64,000 nt of DNA from Burkholderiaceae bacterium (GCA_018780645.1 JADMJJ010000013.1:124001-188000); one strand, 5' to 3'; shown: positions 1 through 9,072, counted from the first letter of the stretch. Program-made: numbers and translations. Notes: a model not told the origin generated them from the letters alone.

Positions 1-2315
1 GTGAAGGCATGCTGGAAGGAGTTGCTGAGCAGGTTGCCGAGAATCTGCTCCAACGGTCCGGGATAGCTGTCCATGCGAATCTCGGGGGCGATTTCGAGCT
101 GGATGTCGTGCTCGCCGAGCGCGGCCTCGGCGGGCAGCAGGCGCAGGGCCTTGTCGACGACCTCGCGCAGGGTGAAGCTCTGACGACGGGCGTTGGCCGG
201 CGTGACGGCAACGCGCTTGAAGTCGGCGATCAGCTTGGCGGCACGGGCCGCGTCCTGCTCGATCAGCTGGCTGGCCTCGGCGATACGCGCCGTCCAGTCG
301 GTCACCTCGGAGCGCCGCGCGGCGCCCGACAGCAGGCGCGCGCCATAGCGACCGACATCGTCCTTCAGGGTCGAGGCCACCATCAGCACATTGCCTATCG
401 GCGTGTTCAGCTCATGGGCCACGCCGGTCACCAGGCTGCCCAGCGCGGCCAGCTTCTCGGCCTGCAGCAGCTGGGCCATGGCCTGCTGCAACTCCCGGCC
501 TCGGGCCTCGACCCGCGCCTCCAGCTGATGGTTCAGGGCCTCCAGCTCCTGCTGCGAGCGCTTCAGCTCGGTCACGTCGCGGCCCAGCACCAGGCGAGCC
601 GGCCGGCCGCCAAAATCCAGCGAATGCGAGGTGATCTCGACCAGGATGCGGCTGCCATCACTTCGCAGATGGGTGTGCAGGCCGGCGCTGTGCAGGCCGC
701 CTGGCCGTCGCGTTGCCCGACTCAGCAGGGCCGCACGATCTTCGCTGGGTCGCATGTCGGCGATCGTCATGGACAGGAATTCGGCCTCGCTATAGCCGTA
801 GTGCACGACCGCTGCGGTATTGACCGCCAGGAACGCCAGGGTCTCGTCATCGAACACCCACATCGGCTGGGGGTTGCTGTAGAACAGCTCGCGGTAGCGG
901 GCCTCGCTGTCGCGCAGCGCGTCTTCCGCCTGCTTGCGCTCGGTGATGTCGACGCGCGTGCCCATCATCCGCGTCGGTCTGCCCTGGGCATCGCGATCCA
1001 GCACCTGGCCAGTGACGCTGACCCAGCGATAGCTGCCGTCGGCATGGCGCAGCCGTGCCTCGTAGTGGTAGGGCAGGTCGGCGCCGGCCAGCACGGCGGC
1101 AATGCGCTCGACCACGGCCGCCCTGTCCTGCGGGTGCAGGCGCTCGACCCATTCGTCGCGGCGCCCGACATCGGTGTGCGGGTCGTCGCCCATCATCGTG
1201 AAATAGGTCGGCGTTGCATACCACTGGGTGGCCTGGCGGGTGTCCCAGTCCCACACGCCTATGGTTGCCGCAGCGGTGGCCAACGACAGCCGCTGCGCGG
1301 CTTCGCTGGCCTGCTGCTCGGCCCGCCGGCTCGCTGCCCAGGCCCGGTCGAGAAAGGCACCCATCACGATCACGGCGGTGCAGGCCGCGGCCCAGACGAC
1401 CACCGCGACAATCGCCAGCCAGCGCCAGGGCGCCAGCACCAGCTCCAGCGACTGGCCGGCGACGACGGCCAACTCCGGCTGTACCGACAGGGCACGGAAT
1501 GCGAACAGGCGTGTGCGGCCATCCACCACGCTGGCACGCTGCAGGTTGCCGACGGTGGCGCCCTTCAGCCAGAGGCCGAACATCGGTGCCTCGGCGAAGG
1601 TCTTGCCCATGCTGGCCGGATCGAACGGGCTGCGCATCATCAGCGTGCCGTCCTTGCGGAACAGCGACACCGAGCCGCCGGCGCCCACTTCAAGGCCCCG
1701 CCAGAGGCTGTCGAAGTACGGTGGCTCGATCGCCGCGACGAGCAGCCAGGCGATGCTGCCGTCACCGCGCCGTATCGGCCTGGTGGCCGGGATGGACCAG
1801 GTGCCGGTGGTGCGACTGAGGATGGGCGCACCGAGTTGAAAGCCGGTGTCAGGATGTTGGCGGTAGGCCTGCACATAGGCCCGCTGGGACAGATCGACGC
1901 CGATATTGCCGGTGTCGGAGTCAAAGGCAATGCGACCCTGGGCATCGAGCACCCACATGGCGCGAAGGAACGGCAGACCCGTGAGCTGCTCGCGCAACAG
2001 CACGCGTGCCGATGCTTCACCGAGACCGCCCGAGGCCTCGAGCTGCGTAAGGCGGTTGGCCGCCAGCTGCAACTGCTGATCCACCGTCTGGATGGTGCGC
2101 GAGGTCTGCTCCTCGATCACCTGGGCCAGCGAGGCCGTCAGCCGCACGCCGGAGGCAATCGCCTGGGCGCGCAGATAGGCCAGGGAGGCCGCCAGCAGCC
2201 CGCCCGATACCAGCACCACCGCGGCCGCGAACAGCATCAGCGTGCGCCGCATGGGGCGTCGCGCCGACGGCGTCTGCCATGGCCTGGAAGGGGATGCTGC
2301 GGGCACTGAGGGCAT
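1..2315 (-). CDS. Sensor histidine kinase with extracytoplasmic sensor and two PAS domains (3' end beyond window)
   Basis: Membrane-bound two-component sensor kinase; 771 codons are visible and the ATP-binding domain runs off the left edge. The chosen ATG at 2315 gives an Arg/Pro-rich cytoplasmic tail, then a membrane segment (about residues 24-44), an extracytoplasmic Cache-like sensing region, a second membrane helix near residues 295-320, PAS 1 (about 335-450), PAS 2 (about 455-575), a coiled coil, and a HisKA box with phospho-acceptor His634 in HELNTPIGN. The N-box (EQILGNLLSNSFQHAF) lies at the edge. An internal ATG at 2252 is a possible alternative start. No regulator partner is visible. 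The ligand is unknown. The long open frame on the opposite strand is a codon-bias shadow. Confidence 0.9.
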   Translation of the reverse strand, partial: MPSVPAASPSRPWQTPSARRPMRRTLMLFAAAVVLVSGGLLAASLAYLRAQAIASGVRLTASLAQVIEEQTSRTIQTVDQQLQLAANRLTQLEASGGLGEASARVLLREQLTGLPFLRAMWVLDAQGRIAFDSDTGNIGVDLSQRAYVQAYRQHPDTGFQLGAPILSRTTGTWSIPATRPIRRGDGSIAWLLVAAIEPPYFDSLWRGLEVGAGGSVSLFRKDGTLMMRSPFDPASMGKTFAEAPMFGLWLKGATVGNLQRASVVDGRTRLFAFRALSVQPELAVVAGQSLELVLAPWRWLAIVAVVVWAAACTAVIVMGAFLDRAWAASRRAEQQASEAAQRLSLATAAATIGVWDWDTRQATQWYATPTYFTMMGDDPHTDVGRRDEWVERLHPQDRAAVVERIAAVLAGADLPYHYEARLRHADGSYRWVSVTGQVLDRDAQGRPTRMMGTRVDITERKQAEDALRDSEARYRELFYSNPQPMWVFDDETLAFLAVNTAAVVHYGYSEAEFLSMTIADMRPSEDRAALLSRATRRPGGLHSAGLHTHLRSDGSRILVEITSHSLDFGGRPARLVLGRDVTELKRSQQELEALNHQLEARVEARGRELQQAMAQLLQAEKLAALGSLVTGVAHELNTPIGNVLMVASTLKDDVGRYGARLLSGAARRSEVTDWTARIAEASQLIEQDAARAAKLIADFKRVAVTPANARRQSFTLREVVDKALRLLPAEAALGEHDIQLEIAPEIRMDSYPGPLEQILGNLLSNSFQHAF

Positions 2316-2369
2316 TTGGGTGGGGGGTTAGCAAGCGACTGTAGCCCAGCCTCAGCCCCCCGCCCAGAC

Positions 2370-2397
2370 AAAAAAAACCGACCCCATGCGGGGCCGG
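2370..2397 (-). terminator. Rho-independent terminator after the metalloprotease gene
   Basis: Read on the minus strand, an 8-position stem (one mismatch) with loop GCAT, arms 2390-2397 and 2378-2385, is followed by eight T residues (2377-2370). It sits 26 bases past the metalloprotease stop codon and before the kinase start, so it separates the two genes. Confidence 0.85.
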
Positions 2398-2422
2398 CCT
2401 GCAAGCTGGCAGCCGGGCCAGG

Positions 2423-4987
2423 CTATTGATGCTCGCAACGGCCCATGCGGGCGCCGCGCCTGACCTGATCGACGAACTCATCGGGGAAGGCGACTTCGGT
2501 CGAGTGGTGGTTCCTGCACACGAAGGCCTTCTTCATGTCCACATACCAGGTCAGCGGGTAGCCGGGAATGCCACCGACCATCTCGTTGCCGCGGCCGTTG
2601 ATCGAGGCCGTACCGTCCATGCCATAGCGGTAGGCCTCGGCCACGCCCTGGGTGCGGAAGAAGTCGGCTAATCTGATCCAGCCGATGTCCTCGATCCACA
2701 GCATGCCGTGGATGCCGCTGTACCAGTTGCCGGCCTGGGCAATCAGCACCTTGCCGTCGTCGCTGATGTCGCTGGAGGTGATGGGTATCGGGCCGAAGTT
2801 CTCCTGGATATAGGCCGCGCCGTCGGTTTCGCAGCTGACGTCCAGGCCCAGCAGCGGGAAGTCCTCGCACCACTTCAGCAGTTTCGTCTTGCTGAATGCG
2901 TTCTTGCCCGTGCCCTTGGTGGCGTTCCAGAACACCAGGCCGTCCTTCTCGGTCTGCAGGGCCACACGGCTGGCATCGGGGGTCATCGCATAGGCGTCAA
3001 CGGCGCCGACGATCTGGTACAGATCGATGGGTTTGCCCTCGTCTATCCAGGCATAGGCCTTCATGAAATTGCTGTTGCCCAGCACCACCCGGCCGTTGCC
3101 CGACACGGCGTGGGCGCGGTGCCAGGGTTCGTTGCCCAGGTCTATCCCCTCCAGGCTCAGCGGGCGGATGCCGCGCCTGGCGGTCCAGATGAAGGGAATG
3201 ATCTCGCCACCACTCTGCCAGTCGCCTTCGCAGAAGCCATCGCCGTTGCGATCCACATAGGCCGTGCCCACCGCGGTGCTGGCCGTCGCGTCCAGGGCCC
3301 AGCCGTAGCTGGCCGAGTAGCCGACCTGGCTGCCGCCGCCGCAGCTATCGCCGTTGAGGTTGCCCAGATCGGTCAGGCTGCCGCGCTGGGTGTCCCAGAT
3401 CGCCGCCGAGTTTGTGGTTACCGGCGTGCCGTCGTCGTAGTAGCCGATCACGTTCCTGTTCAGGTCGGCCTGCACGATCATCTTGCGGCCGTCGCGCGTG
3501 ATGCTGGCATTCACGCCCAGCACGCCCTCGGGTGCCCACTCAACGCCCTTCTTCGCGTCCCAGACGAAGGGAATGTTGTTGATGGTGCCGGCGGCGCGCT
3601 CGCCGTCTTTGGACATGCTGCCCAGATAGCCATAGGTCACCGGGGTGTACTGGACGCCATCCTTGTAGCCGTTGAAATAGAAGTTGGCGGTCTTGGTGAC
3701 GCCGGCCTCGGCGGTGATGGCGCCGGCCGTGCAGGCGGTGTCCTTGGCCGCGTTGGCCTGCTCGTTGGTGTTCCAGTACTCGGCCTCGGAGACCAGTGCC
3801 GTGGGCGTGGTCGGGTAGCCGCCGGCGACGATCTCCTCGGTGTAGAGCTGGTACCTCTGGCCCGGCTTCAGGTTGTTGATGCGAAAGCGCCCGTCCGGCC
3901 CGATGCGGCCCTGGGTCTTGTCGCCGGTCTGTGCCGAGATCGCATCGCCCAAGGGATCATTGATATTGCGGGCAATGATGTTGATGCCACCGTAGGGCGT
4001 GCGACCATCCTTCAGGTACAGCGTGCCGGCAATCGAGCCGCGGGTCTTGGCGTAGGCGGCGGTCGGGTAGAGGTCGGAGATCGCCGCGATGTCATCGGAG
4101 CGGTCGACCGAGCTCATCTCCAGGCCCGGATTGCGGCCCTTTTCATCGACCGTGGCCGGGTTGATGAAGGGGAACATGGTCTCGATGTACTTTGGATCGA
4201 TCTTGTTCGCGCTGGCGTCCCAGTTGTGCCAGGAGTGGACCGGCTTCACGCAGCCGGGCACGCCGGGGTAGAGGTCGAAGTAGTAGGGCTCGCTAAAGTA
4301 GGCCATCTGGCCGTTGACCTGCGAGTGCGACAGATTGATCGCGTGGCCGAACTCGTGCGTGAAGACCCCGGCGATGCGCTTGCCGTCCACATCGGGCGGC
4401 GGCACCCAGGGCTGCTCGGGGTCCAGCGGCTGGTGGTTCACGACATAGCCGTTCATCACCGCCGTGGCCTTGACGATGGTCTCCGGGTAGCCGTCGCCAT
4501 CGCGGTCTTCGGCGATCTCGGCGAAGGCAATGCCCAGCACCTGGTCCCTGGGTGCACCGAACACCTCTTCGATCACCAGGCCGTGCTGGTCGTAGATGAC
4601 GTACATGCCGCCTTCGTTGTACTGGCCGTAGACCTTCATCGCGGTGGCGCCATTCTTGACGTCCACGCCTATGCTGGGCACCTGGCTGAACTTCTTGAAC
4701 TTCTTCGGATCGGTGACGGCCTTCCAGGTCGAGGTGGCGACATTGCTCCACTGGCCCAATGCAAAGGCGGTGATCCTGTCGGCCTGGGCGTTGGTCAGGA
4801 ATACCGAGCCGTCATCCTTGTAGGTGAAGTCGCCGATGTCGGTGTAGACCGGAATCGGCTTGCTGGTGTCCCAGCGCTGCGGCTGCGGATTCTTCGGATG
4901 GTCGGTCAGCATCAGCGGGCCGGCGGCCTGTGCCGCGCAGAGCATGGCCAGCAACGCGCCGGCCGCAGAAAACTTGATGGTTCTCAT
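2423..4987 (-). CDS. Secreted zinc metalloprotease with carboxypeptidase-regulatory-like and HAF-type repeat regions
   Basis: 854-residue protein with an N-terminal signal peptide (MRTIKFSAAGALLAMLCAAQA). The catalytic signature HEFGHAINLSH at about residues 210-220 fits HExxHxxxxxH zinc proteases (metzincin-like, but with Asn where Gly is usual). It is followed by a carboxypeptidase regulatory-like beta-sandwich (RGSIAGTLYLKDGRTPYGG, about residues 310-390) and a C-terminal half with repeats of the type FxWDxxxG, resembling HAF repeats of secreted proteins. Start chosen at the ATG that overlaps the stop of the upstream gene in TGATG, followed directly by the signal peptide. Likely extracellular degradation of protein; substrate unknown. 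Confidence 0.8.
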   Translation of the reverse strand: MRTIKFSAAGALLAMLCAAQAAGPLMLTDHPKNPQPQRWDTSKPIPVYTDIGDFTYKDDGSVFLTNAQADRITAFALGQWSNVATSTWKAVTDPKKFKKFSQVPSIGVDVKNGATAMKVYGQYNEGGMYVIYDQHGLVIEEVFGAPRDQVLGIAFAEIAEDRDGDGYPETIVKATAVMNGYVVNHQPLDPEQPWVPPPDVDGKRIAGVFTHEFGHAINLSHSQVNGQMAYFSEPYYFDLYPGVPGCVKPVHSWHNWDASANKIDPKYIETMFPFINPATVDEKGRNPGLEMSSVDRSDDIAAISDLYPTAAYAKTRGSIAGTLYLKDGRTPYGGINIIARNINDPLGDAISAQTGDKTQGRIGPDGRFRINNLKPGQRYQLYTEEIVAGGYPTTPTALVSEAEYWNTNEQANAAKDTACTAGAITAEAGVTKTANFYFNGYKDGVQYTPVTYGYLGSMSKDGERAAGTINNIPFVWDAKKGVEWAPEGVLGVNASITRDGRKMIVQADLNRNVIGYYDDGTPVTTNSAAIWDTQRGSLTDLGNLNGDSCGGGSQVGYSASYGWALDATASTAVGTAYVDRNGDGFCEGDWQSGGEIIPFIWTARRGIRPLSLEGIDLGNEPWHRAHAVSGNGRVVLGNSNFMKAYAWIDEGKPIDLYQIVGAVDAYAMTPDASRVALQTEKDGLVFWNATKGTGKNAFSKTKLLKWCEDFPLLGLDVSCETDGAAYIQENFGPIPITSSDISDDGKVLIAQAGNWYSGIHGMLWIEDIGWIRLADFFRTQGVAEAYRYGMDGTASINGRGNEMVGGIPGYPLTWYVDMKKAFVCRNHHSTEVAFPDEFVDQVRRGARMGRCEHQ

Positions 4988-5640
4988 CAGCGCATTACTC
5001 CCTTGGCTATCCATTGCTCGTTGACCGCGCGTTTGACGAAGTTCGTCAGCACGCCGCCTTCCACCGCGCCGCCATGCTTGGCCAGCATGGCGGCCTCGCG
5101 GGCATTGAGCACGCTGGGGTCCACCGTCATGCCCTTGAACAGGTCGCGGTTGTTGAAGCTGTTGGCCAGCTGGGAGCCGCTGGAGGTGAACTTGCCCTGG
5201 GCCAGGCCCACCGGCGTGACCAGGCCGGTGCGCAGTGCCGGCTTGTTCAGGAAGGCGGTGACCTTCTCGCCCACCGTCCAGCTCGCCATGCCCTCGATCT
5301 TGCTGGCCAGCAGGTAGCGGCCATCGCTCATCTTGCGGGTCTTCAGCAGGCCGTACTGGCGGAAGCTGTAGCTGCTGTTCTCGGCCAGCTCCTGCTTGAG
5401 GCTGCTCCTGACCTTCAGCGTGACCTCGGTGAAGGGCACACCGTGGGCTATGCCATCGGTCAGCTGGCTGACCTCGCCGCTGACGATCAGGTCCGAGGCC
5501 TGGATCATCTGCTTCAGGTTCTGCGGCACCAGCTGCGAGGCCTGGATGGGGCTTGTCAGCAGACTGGCTGCGATGGCAGTCAGGCCGAGCAGAGCAGGCA
5601 ATAGGCCCCTGCGCGACCGGAGTGAGATGTGTGGATTCAT
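4987..5640 (-). CDS. Secreted protein of unknown function, coupled to the metalloprotease
   Basis: 217 residues; basic N terminus plus hydrophobic segment ending in PIQAS is a signal peptide. The mature part has a beta-rich look (SDLIVSGEVSQLTDG, then VTLKVRSSLKQEL). No catalytic motif recognised. Its TGA overlaps the next ATG (TGATG, 4985-4989), so the two products are probably made in fixed ratio. Inference: an accessory, inhibitor or folding partner of the protease; this is not demonstrated by any motif. Confidence 0.75.
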   Translation of the reverse strand: MNPHISLRSRRGLLPALLGLTAIAASLLTSPIQASQLVPQNLKQMIQASDLIVSGEVSQLTDGIAHGVPFTEVTLKVRSSLKQELAENSSYSFRQYGLLKTRKMSDGRYLLASKIEGMASWTVGEKVTAFLNKPALRTGLVTPVGLAQGKFTSSGSQLANSFNNRDLFKGMTVDPSVLNAREAAMLAKHGGAVEGGVLTNFVKRAVNEQWIAKGVMR

Positions 5641-5685
5641 GGACCTTGCTCTTGCAATGAGAGTAGAGGTCCGGAAGGTAGCGAC

Positions 5686-5724
5686 GGGGCCCGCGGGCCA
5701 CCATCACCCGCGGCGGGGGGCCCC
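5686..5724. repeat. GC-rich inverted repeat between luxR-type gene and protease operon
   Basis: CCGCGGG (5691-5697) pairs with CCCGCGG (5707-5713), flanked by G-runs (5686-5689) and C-runs (5721-5724) that can extend it. No T-tract follows on either strand, so it is a hairpin of unknown role, possibly a weak terminator for the regulator gene. Confidence 0.35.
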
Positions 5725-5769
5725 CGATCGCGGGAGGCACAAACCCGGAGTGGGCAAACCCCTGCTTGA

Positions 5770-7485
5770 TCAGCTGGGGCCGGAATTGAAGCTGATCACG
5801 CCGAGGCTGCGCGCCCGCGTCACCGCATGCTTACGCGAGCCAGCGTCGAGCTTGGTGTAAATCTTCTTCAGATGCCACTTCACCGTTTCATCGCCAACTT
5901 CGAGCGCGGTGGCGATTTCCTTGTTCGAGTAATTGCGCGCCAGCAGCTGCAGGATCTCCCGCTCCTTCGGTGACAGCAGCTTGGCCGACAGCGGCTGCGC
6001 CTCGCCGGACTCGGGCGCGGGCCGCCACAGGCCCTCGGCGTCGAACGAGGGTGCGCTGCCCTGCTGGCGCAGACGCAGCACGGCCAGCGGATGGAGCAGC
6101 TTCAGCGCCGCGTCCTGGTCCTTCACGTCCAGCGCCTTGCGTGCGTAGTCGTAGGCGCGGGCCATGTCGCCGGTGGCCGCCCAGCCATCGGCCAGTTGCA
6201 CATAGAGCGAGGCCGGCGGCTTCCAGCCGGCGATCTTCAGGCCCTCGCTCAGCGTTGCCGCGGCATAGTGCAGCGCGGCGTTGGGCGCTGTCAGGTCCGG
6301 CGGCGGTGGCAGCGCATGGCGTTGATGGATCTCGGCCAGCGCCTCGCAGACGCCGACCACCAGGGCCGAGAAACCATGGCGGGTGATCAGTGCCTGGGCC
6401 TCTTCGATGGCGGCCAGCGCCGCCGCGGCCCGGCCGGCGGCCGACAGCGCCCGGGCGTGGCCGATCAGGTTCAGTGCCAGGTTGTCGGTGGACTGGGCCT
6501 CGCGGTACATCGCGATGGCCTCGGCCATGGGTCCGACGGCCTCGATGCCGCGGCCCATGGACAGCAGCGTATGGGCCAAGGCGCTGCAGGCATTGGCCTT
6601 GTTGATGCCCACCGGCGTGACGGCCAGCCAGGCCAGTGCATCGACCAGCACCGCATGGCTGTCGTCCAGCCGGCCCAGCTCCTTCAGAAAGGCGCCGAGC
6701 CGGGTCTCGCTGGAGCCTATCAAAGCCGGCCAGCCGGTCTGGCGCGCCACCGTGGCGGCCACGTCGAAGCAGGCGGCGGCCCGGTCGAAATCGGACAGGC
6801 CCTGCAGCGCCGCACCGGCATTGATGGTGCAGATCACCGCATGGCGCACCAGGCCCACGCGTTGCGCCTGCTCGCTGGCATGCAACAGCAGCGCAGCCGC
6901 CTGGGCCGGCTCGCGGCGGGACAAAGCCAGGCCACGTGCGGCACTGCGCAGCGCATCAACGGCCGGGTCGGCCTCCGCCGCGGGGTGCCGGACGGAGGTC
7001 TCGGGCTCTGTGAACGCTCGCTCATAGGTGGCCCAGGCCTGGGCCACGGCCTGGCGGCGCGGGTCGGGCAGGGCGGCAAAGAAGGCCGCGCCGCGGTCAT
7101 ACGCCTCCAGTTCGCGCTCTCGCTGGCCTCGGGCCTTGGCCACCACCGCCTCGGCCAGCAGGGCGTCGCCCTCGGCCAGCGGGTCTGTCCCGGGACCCGG
7201 CAGCGTGCGGGCCTCGGCCAGCTGGGCCTCGGCGGCGTCGAGATGGCAGCTCAACGCGGCGATCTCGCAGCGCGTCAGCGCGATGCGGGCACGCTGTGTG
7301 GTGGAGGGCTGCAGGGCCTCGGCCTCGCTGGTCAGGCTCAGCGCACGTGCACTGTTGCGCTGGCGCAGATGCCAGGCCAGCTCGATCAGCACCGGGGCGC
7401 GTGCATCGGCAGGCGCTTCAACCAGCACATCAGCCAGCGCGATTTCCAGCGCGGCCAACCCGCTCTTTGCCACATAGAGATCCAT
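5770..7485 (-). CDS. LuxR-type transcriptional regulator with TPR-like sensor region
   Basis: 571 residues. The first ~490 residues are alanine-rich helical repeats of TPR character (for example ALSAAGRAAAALAAIEEAQ), without a visible Walker motif, so it is not a classic MalT/LAL STAND regulator. The C terminus has a GerE/LuxR helix-turn-helix: LLSPKEREILQLLARNYSNK followed by EVGDETVKWHLKKIY (about residues 505-565). It is transcribed towards the protease pair with a 129-base gap, so it may regulate it; this is inferred from position only. Confidence 0.85.
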   Translation of the reverse strand: MDLYVAKSGLAALEIALADVLVEAPADARAPVLIELAWHLRQRNSARALSLTSEAEALQPSTTQRARIALTRCEIAALSCHLDAAEAQLAEARTLPGPGTDPLAEGDALLAEAVVAKARGQRERELEAYDRGAAFFAALPDPRRQAVAQAWATYERAFTEPETSVRHPAAEADPAVDALRSAARGLALSRREPAQAAALLLHASEQAQRVGLVRHAVICTINAGAALQGLSDFDRAAACFDVAATVARQTGWPALIGSSETRLGAFLKELGRLDDSHAVLVDALAWLAVTPVGINKANACSALAHTLLSMGRGIEAVGPMAEAIAMYREAQSTDNLALNLIGHARALSAAGRAAAALAAIEEAQALITRHGFSALVVGVCEALAEIHQRHALPPPPDLTAPNAALHYAAATLSEGLKIAGWKPPASLYVQLADGWAATGDMARAYDYARKALDVKDQDAALKLLHPLAVLRLRQQGSAPSFDAEGLWRPAPESGEAQPLSAKLLSPKEREILQLLARNYSNKEIATALEVGDETVKWHLKKIYTKLDAGSRKHAVTRARSLGVISFNSGPS

Positions 7486-7535
7486 GCGGCAAATTGTAGG
7501 AGGGCGGGCGCCCGCGGCTCATGGATTGTCTGCGG

Positions 7536-7739
7536 TCAGGGGCGCACCGAGCGCTGGCCGCTCAGGTAGTTCGCGTGAGCCGACGCCCGCTGCTCGGCGC
7601 GCCAGCGCGCACCCTCGTCGACCGAGGCATGACAGACCTGCACATAGGCCAGCAGCAGGCCACCGATCGCGACGGCAGCGCCCGACGCGAAATAACGCTG
7701 AGCGATGGGGGAAAGGGCGGCTTGGCGCAGGGCGTTCAT
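7536..7739 (-). CDS. Small single-pass membrane protein, hypothetical
   Basis: 67 residues with one hydrophobic helix (FASGAAVAIGGLLLAYVQV) followed by a charged soluble tail rich in Arg and Ala. A weak GGA-type Shine-Dalgarno precedes the ATG. It lies downstream of, and on the same strand as, the PEP-CTERM gene, separated by two strong hairpins. No family recognised; it could be a chance frame in this GC-rich DNA. Confidence 0.45.
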   Translation of the reverse strand: MNALRQAALSPIAQRYFASGAAVAIGGLLLAYVQVCHASVDEGARWRAEQRASAHANYLSGQRSVRP

Positions 7740-7788
7740 GGTGTGATTCCGTTCAGGCTCCGGGGAGGAAACCCATCAACCGAAGTGT

Positions 7789-7812
7789 GCGAGGCGCAGG
7801 TGTGCGCCTCGC
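7789..7812. repeat. Perfect 10-bp inverted repeat (stem-loop)
   Basis: GCGAGGCGCA (7789-7798), loop GGTG, TGCGCCTCGC (7803-7812). It is a perfect stem between the PEP-CTERM gene and the small membrane protein gene. No T-tract follows, so it may be an RNA processing/stability hairpin rather than an intrinsic terminator. Confidence 0.5.
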
Positions 7813-7833
7813 TTCATCGGTGTTTCACTTGTT

Positions 7834-7853
7834 GCAGGGCCTGACGGCCCTGC
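7834..7853 (-). terminator. Stem-loop just after the PEP-CTERM stop codon
   Basis: GCAGGGCC - 4-base loop - GGCCCTGC is a perfect 8-bp stem starting 6 bases beyond the stop codon on the minus strand. Only an A-rich, T-poor tail follows, so it is called as a probable terminator or 3'-end stabiliser with limited confidence. Confidence 0.45.
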
Positions 7854-7859
7854 CCAGGT

Positions 7860-8537
7860 TCAGGCCTGCTTGCGGTTGCGACGACGCGCGACGAAGCCCA
7901 GCACGCCGAGGCCGGCGAACATCAGGGCATAGGTCTCGGGTTCGGGCACGGCACCGACCTGCACATTCATCGTCGTGCTGGCCAGCATCGACGTGTTGTT
8001 CCAGGCCTGCAGGGTCACGCTGTACAGGCCGGCCATATTCACGTCGAAGGGGCCGCCGGGCGTGCTGGCGAACAGCACGTTCTGCGAGTTCTGGAAACCG
8101 TTGAACGGAACCGGAGCGATGGCGTTGTCGGCCCAATGAGCGGCGGGATCGACCCAGGAGTAGCTGACGCCGGCGCTGGGATCATGGTCGATGCCCAGCA
8201 GATAGGTCACGCCGCTGAGGCTGCCGCTGTTGACAGAGAACTCGTAGCTCCACATCGCCTTTGGTGCGCCCGTGCAGGTGAGGCAGGCGCCCAGTTCGGC
8301 CATATAGGTGCCGCCGGAGCCGTCTATGGTCTGCAGGGTCTGGCGGTTTTTGGCGCGCAGGGCCACTTCAACGCCGCTGTCGGTGTCAATGGTCCAGTTG
8401 CCGTTGACATTGCCGGTGCCGAAATAGACGCCCGGCGCGGCGACGTCGCCGTAGGACGCGACGGCCATGGCGCTGGTCGAGGCCAGTGTCATCGTGGCCA
8501 GAGCGGCGGCCAGGGAAGGGGTGCGTGTGAGCTGCAT
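7860..8537 (-). CDS. PEP-CTERM sorting-domain secreted protein
   Basis: 225 residues. Signal peptide (MQLTRTPSLAAALATMTLAS, cut near SAMA), a mature beta-rich domain with a Cys pair (ACLTC), and a C-terminal sorting tag: VPEPETYALMFAGLGVLGF then RRRNRKQA. PEP-CTERM proteins are processed by exosortase (EpsH/XrtA family) and go to the surface or exopolysaccharide matrix. No exosortase gene lies in the window. The ATG at 8537 was chosen because the signal peptide starts there, preceded by AGAGAG. Confidence 0.9.
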   Translation of the reverse strand: MQLTRTPSLAAALATMTLASTSAMAVASYGDVAAPGVYFGTGNVNGNWTIDTDSGVEVALRAKNRQTLQTIDGSGGTYMAELGACLTCTGAPKAMWSYEFSVNSGSLSGVTYLLGIDHDPSAGVSYSWVDPAAHWADNAIAPVPFNGFQNSQNVLFASTPGGPFDVNMAGLYSVTLQAWNNTSMLASTTMNVQVGAVPEPETYALMFAGLGVLGFVARRRNRKQA

Positions 8538-8700
8538 AGGGAACTCTCTTATTGATGGGTCCGGGGCCGAAACATTCGGCTTGCCAGAGCACGTTCTTCC
8601 AGAACACGCATGGCGCATTCGGGAAGGCTCAGGCTAGGGCCGGCCGCCGCGGCTGTCGGTGCGCTGGCGCACCTACCGGGCCGTTCGGCAACGGTCTCGC

Positions 8701-8732
8701 AATGCTGTCAATGCGAGCATTGAATACAATGC
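8701..8732. promoter_or_regulatory. Candidate autoregulatory operator/promoter of the toxin-antitoxin pair
   Basis: A perfect inverted repeat CAATGC-GA-GCATTG (8709-8722) lies among further AATGC copies at 8701-8705 and 8728-8732, next to a TACAAT -10-like hexamer (8725-8730). Spaced half-sites over the promoter are typical of autoregulation by ribbon-helix-helix antitoxins. The operator assignment is inferred from position and symmetry. Confidence 0.5.
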
Positions 8733-8773
8733 CTGGCAGTCGAAAGACACCGAGAGACGCCGGGAGAGTCAGC

Positions 8774-9067
8774 ATGGCCACACTCACCATTCGCGATCTG
8801 GACGAGGCGCTCAAGCAGCGCCTGCGCGTCCGTGCCGCGCACCGCAACCGCTCCATGGAAGAAGAGGCGCGTCAGATCCTGCGCGCAGCCTTGATCGAGC
8901 CGGCCGCGCCAACGGCGGACCTGGCCCAACGCATCCGCGCCCGGTTTGCGGGCCTGGGTGACGTCAATCTGCCGCTTGAGGTGCGCGAGCCCGTGCGCCC
9001 GCCGCCGGCCTTTGGAGAAGCCGCGGCGCCGAGCACCAGGCGGCGCGCCAAGCCTGCAGGCAAGTAG
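8774..9067 (+). CDS. FitA-like ribbon-helix-helix antitoxin
   Basis: 97 residues. N-terminal Arc/MetJ-type RHH domain (MATLTIRDLDEALKQRLRVR; then RNRSMEEEARQILRAAL), the pattern of FitA/VapB-type antitoxins; the Pro/Arg-rich C-terminal half would wrap the toxin. The start was set at the ATG beginning MATLTIRDLD, because upstream in-frame sequence runs through the operator. The PIN toxin gene follows after 5 bases, the usual antitoxin-first order. Expected role: neutralise the toxin and repress the operon. Confidence 0.88.
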   Translation: MATLTIRDLDEALKQRLRVRAAHRNRSMEEEARQILRAALIEPAAPTADLAQRIRARFAGLGDVNLPLEVREPVRPPPAFGEAAAPSTRRRAKPAGK

Positions 9068-9072
9068 CGCAC

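Noticed and set aside
9..2309. Long + strand open frame of 766 codons over the kinase
   Set aside because: The minus strand gives two PAS domains, HELNTPIG and an N-box in one frame; the + strand protein has no recognisable domain and is Gln/His-rich, as expected of an antisense shadow in GC-rich DNA.
2708..5317. Long + strand open frame antisense to the metalloprotease and its partner
   Set aside because: The minus-strand genes have signal peptides, an HExxH motif and a coupled start; the + strand frame has none and crosses their junction.
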